DNA from: Salinisphaera japonica YTM-1
GTDB taxonomy: Bacteria > Pseudomonadota > Gammaproteobacteria > Nevskiales > Salinisphaeraceae
Assembly (NCBI RefSeq): GCF_003788585.1
Contig: NZ_AYKG01000001.1
Location: 208,409-272,408, forward strand
Length of the DNA stretch: 64,000 nt
Direction of reading: 5' to 3'
Below the pieces are notes generated by a model. The model was not told the origin of the DNA and searched no databases. It saw only the letters and a program-made list of their open reading frames with translations. A program made the translations under genes and the position numbers. This document shows, piece after piece, positions 62,952 to 64,000 of this stretch (within the stretch, counting starts at the first letter, position 1; every line of letters starts with the position of its first letter).

Positions 62952-63223
62952 GGTTTCGGCTGCGGCCGCTCTGCTGATTCACCGCGCGCACGAGCACGAA
63001 TGTAACGATGGACATCCTTGGCCTCGTAACCTTCGCCGCTTTCGCACATCTGTTCGTACGCGGCCTCGGCATCGGCGAGAAAAGCAAGTTGCTGCTCGGC
63101 CGCCACCACCGCGTTCTGTAATGATTCCAGCATGAACGCATGCGCGCTGGTATGGCGTGCTTCTGCAACTGTGCGTAGCCGCGCTTTGAGTTCGTCAGGA
63201 AGTTTTAGCGATGTGGTAGACAT
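62939..63223 (-). CDS. parD: ParD-like ribbon-helix-helix antitoxin
   Basis: From the ATG at 63223 the protein has 94 residues: MSTTSLKLPDELKARLRTVA is the ribbon-helix-helix strand and first helix, AHAFMLESLQNAVVAAEQQ the second helix, and a charged C-terminal tail that should bind the toxin follows (YIRARARGESAERPQPKPWRE in part). A longer frame (to 63304) lacks a sign of real coding. A GTACC-containing stretch upstream may hold its promoter and operator. Confidence 0.87.
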   Translation of the reverse strand: MSTTSLKLPDELKARLRTVAEARHTSAHAFMLESLQNAVVAAEQQLAFLADAEAAYEQMCESGEGYEAKDVHRYIRARARGESAERPQPKPWRE

Positions 63224-63311
63224 GACTGGTACCGTAAAACGCGTGGTGCTAATAAAGTAACACCGCGTTATATGGTTGTCAGCGTCACACGCTTGCCGGC
63301 TCACTACGCCC

Positions 63312-63847
63312 CTACGCCATCAAGGATTCCAGTTCACGCGAACGATCCGCGGACAGACGGCGCGCTTGAATCGCAGTATTGAGTTCACGCGCGGCGGCGC
63401 TGATTTCGAGCGTAGCGGCATCCACGGCGTAGCCGTGCTCGGCAAGCCAAGACAACGCATCCGACAAGTGCCAAATCGATGGATGGCCTTCGTGAACCGC
63501 AGACGGGAACGTGGCGCCGTTCTTCGTAGCGATCTTGCGTAAGTTCTGGCGGGACATGCTGACGTGCTCGGCTATGTCCCTCAGGCCGCATAGTCCGGAA
63601 GCACTTCGACCAGTTCGGCGTTATCCACCGCTTTGCGTACGTTAGCGATGGCACTTCCGAGCGCGTCTGTCGCACTGTCGGCCTCGCGAGCGAATTCCAG
63701 TACCAGCCGTCCGGATTGTCCGATTCCCGGCAAGGCATCGTCGCAACCGGCCTCGAACAGCCGGTCGATAAGCGCTTCATCATCACCGTCGTGATCGTTC
63801 AGACGATATTTGAGCGGAACCCTCGGTGGATTCAGGTTCCAACCGCA
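63312..63847 (-). pseudogene. HTH DNA-binding gene, frameshifted and cut at its 5' end
   Basis: Two frames together encode one protein. The upstream part (minus, about 63840-63581) reads PPRVPLKYRLNDHDGDDEAL, IDRLFEAGCDDALPGIGQSG and AELVEVLPDYAA, then stops. One base out of frame, GLRDIAEHVSMSRQNLRKIA (a helix-turn-helix) and ATFPSAVHEGHPSIWHLSDA follow to the stop at 63312. Single-chain relatives with this order are common. A lost base near 63583 (PDYA-GLRDIA) explains the break. There is no start codon at the 5' end: the frame meets the insertion element near 63840. The shorter frame 63557-63312 alone would lack half the helix-turn-helix. Confidence 0.7.
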
Positions 63848-64000
63848 ACATTTCCGAAAAAGTGAGACATCGCAAGGCGTTGCGTTAAGTTGAGGTTGTC
63901 GAGACCATCAACAAAACAGGCCCTGCGATGTCCCATACCCATCTTAGCGCACGCGAGCGCTGCGTCATTCTCACGCTCTCGCAGTTTGGATTAAATCAGG
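63837..64000 (+). mobile_element. Left end of an IS30-family insertion sequence
   Basis: Sequence from about 63837 onward differs from the broken gene and leads, after about 90 bp, into an IS30-type transposase start. The exact left edge lies between about 63832 and 63855; TTTCCGAAAAAGTGAGACAT (63851-63870) is likely near the terminal inverted repeat. The other end is outside the window. Confidence 0.65.
63928..64000 (+). CDS. IS30-family transposase (5' fragment)
   Basis: Only 24 codons are in the window: MSHTHLSARERCVILTLSQF and four more residues. The HLSxxER start followed by an ILxLxxxGL helix is the N-terminal HTH signature of IS30-family transposases. It runs off the right edge in an open frame. 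Confidence 0.8.
   Translation, partial: MSHTHLSARERCVILTLSQFGLNQ

Noticed and set aside
56545..64000. Idea that the right end is an integrated prophage
   Set aside because: No integrase, capsid, terminase or tail gene is present and no tRNA-end duplication borders the region; TA genes, an IS and a STAND gene fit a defence island.

Overview
The window is a 64 kb piece of a GC-rich gammaproteobacterial chromosome. Many proteins are acidic and the gene set (RecBCD, MscS, outer-membrane porins, choline-dehydrogenase-like GMC oxidoreductase, KatG, AtoE) fits a halophilic or marine aerobic heterotroph. A Salinisphaera-like organism is my best guess; it is inferred from protein character only, since no rRNA or ribosomal marker lies in the window.

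Layout. 1-4.4 kb: the 3' half of recB and all of recD, with a HigBA-type toxin-antitoxin pair on the opposite strand wedged between them. 4.4-13.9 kb: a collapsed TonB-dependent receptor, small stress-type proteins (DUF2171, DUF2267, DUF2795), formaldehyde dehydrogenase, a GMC oxidoreductase, an aldehyde dehydrogenase, a YchJ-like protein, a short-chain dehydrogenase and a frameshifted truncated hemoglobin. 14-21.4 kb: envelope genes on the minus strand: TelA and a membrane partner, an MscS channel with a secreted endonuclease/phosphatase-fold lipoprotein, and two outer-membrane beta-barrels. 21.7-30.5 kb: MFS transporter, BrkB/YihY protein, AtoE-like fatty-acid transporter, tautomerase, a large acyl-CoA oxidase, DUF2501 and bestrophin-like genes.

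30.6-31.3 kb: a tRNA-Arg(TCG) followed by about 3.4 tandem units of 186 bp. Each complete unit ends in a copy of the last 19 nt of the tRNA and carries an inverted copy of its T-arm. The organisation matches the 178-bp repeats behind E. coli tyrT (source of rtT RNA), but on a different tRNA.

31.4-45 kb: metabolism and stress. Here lie IlvE, Ogt and a sugar-acid locus (GntP permease, TIM-barrel isomerase, 3-hydroxyacyl-CoA-dehydrogenase-like enzyme, GntR regulator, sugar MFS porter) whose two divergent transport units share a 12-bp motif, then a fur-katG operon. 45-56.5 kb: an apparent five-gene run with a proline-racemase-family enzyme, a quinone oxidoreductase and an NDH-2-like flavoprotein, then YrhK, DoxX, DUF2252, RlpA, a membrane-anchored TAXI protein and a PPOX-type protein.

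56.9-64 kb: an accessory, defence-island-like end. It holds an 1804-residue STAND-type NTPase with an N-terminal nuclease-like (Cap4/Mrr-like, D..QxK) domain, which resembles the Avs antiphage proteins; a ParDE module with a duplicated, decayed ParE tail; an HTH gene broken by a frameshift and an insertion; and the start of an IS30-family element at the right edge. The STAND protein and the tRNA-Arg repeat array are the two features I would follow first.
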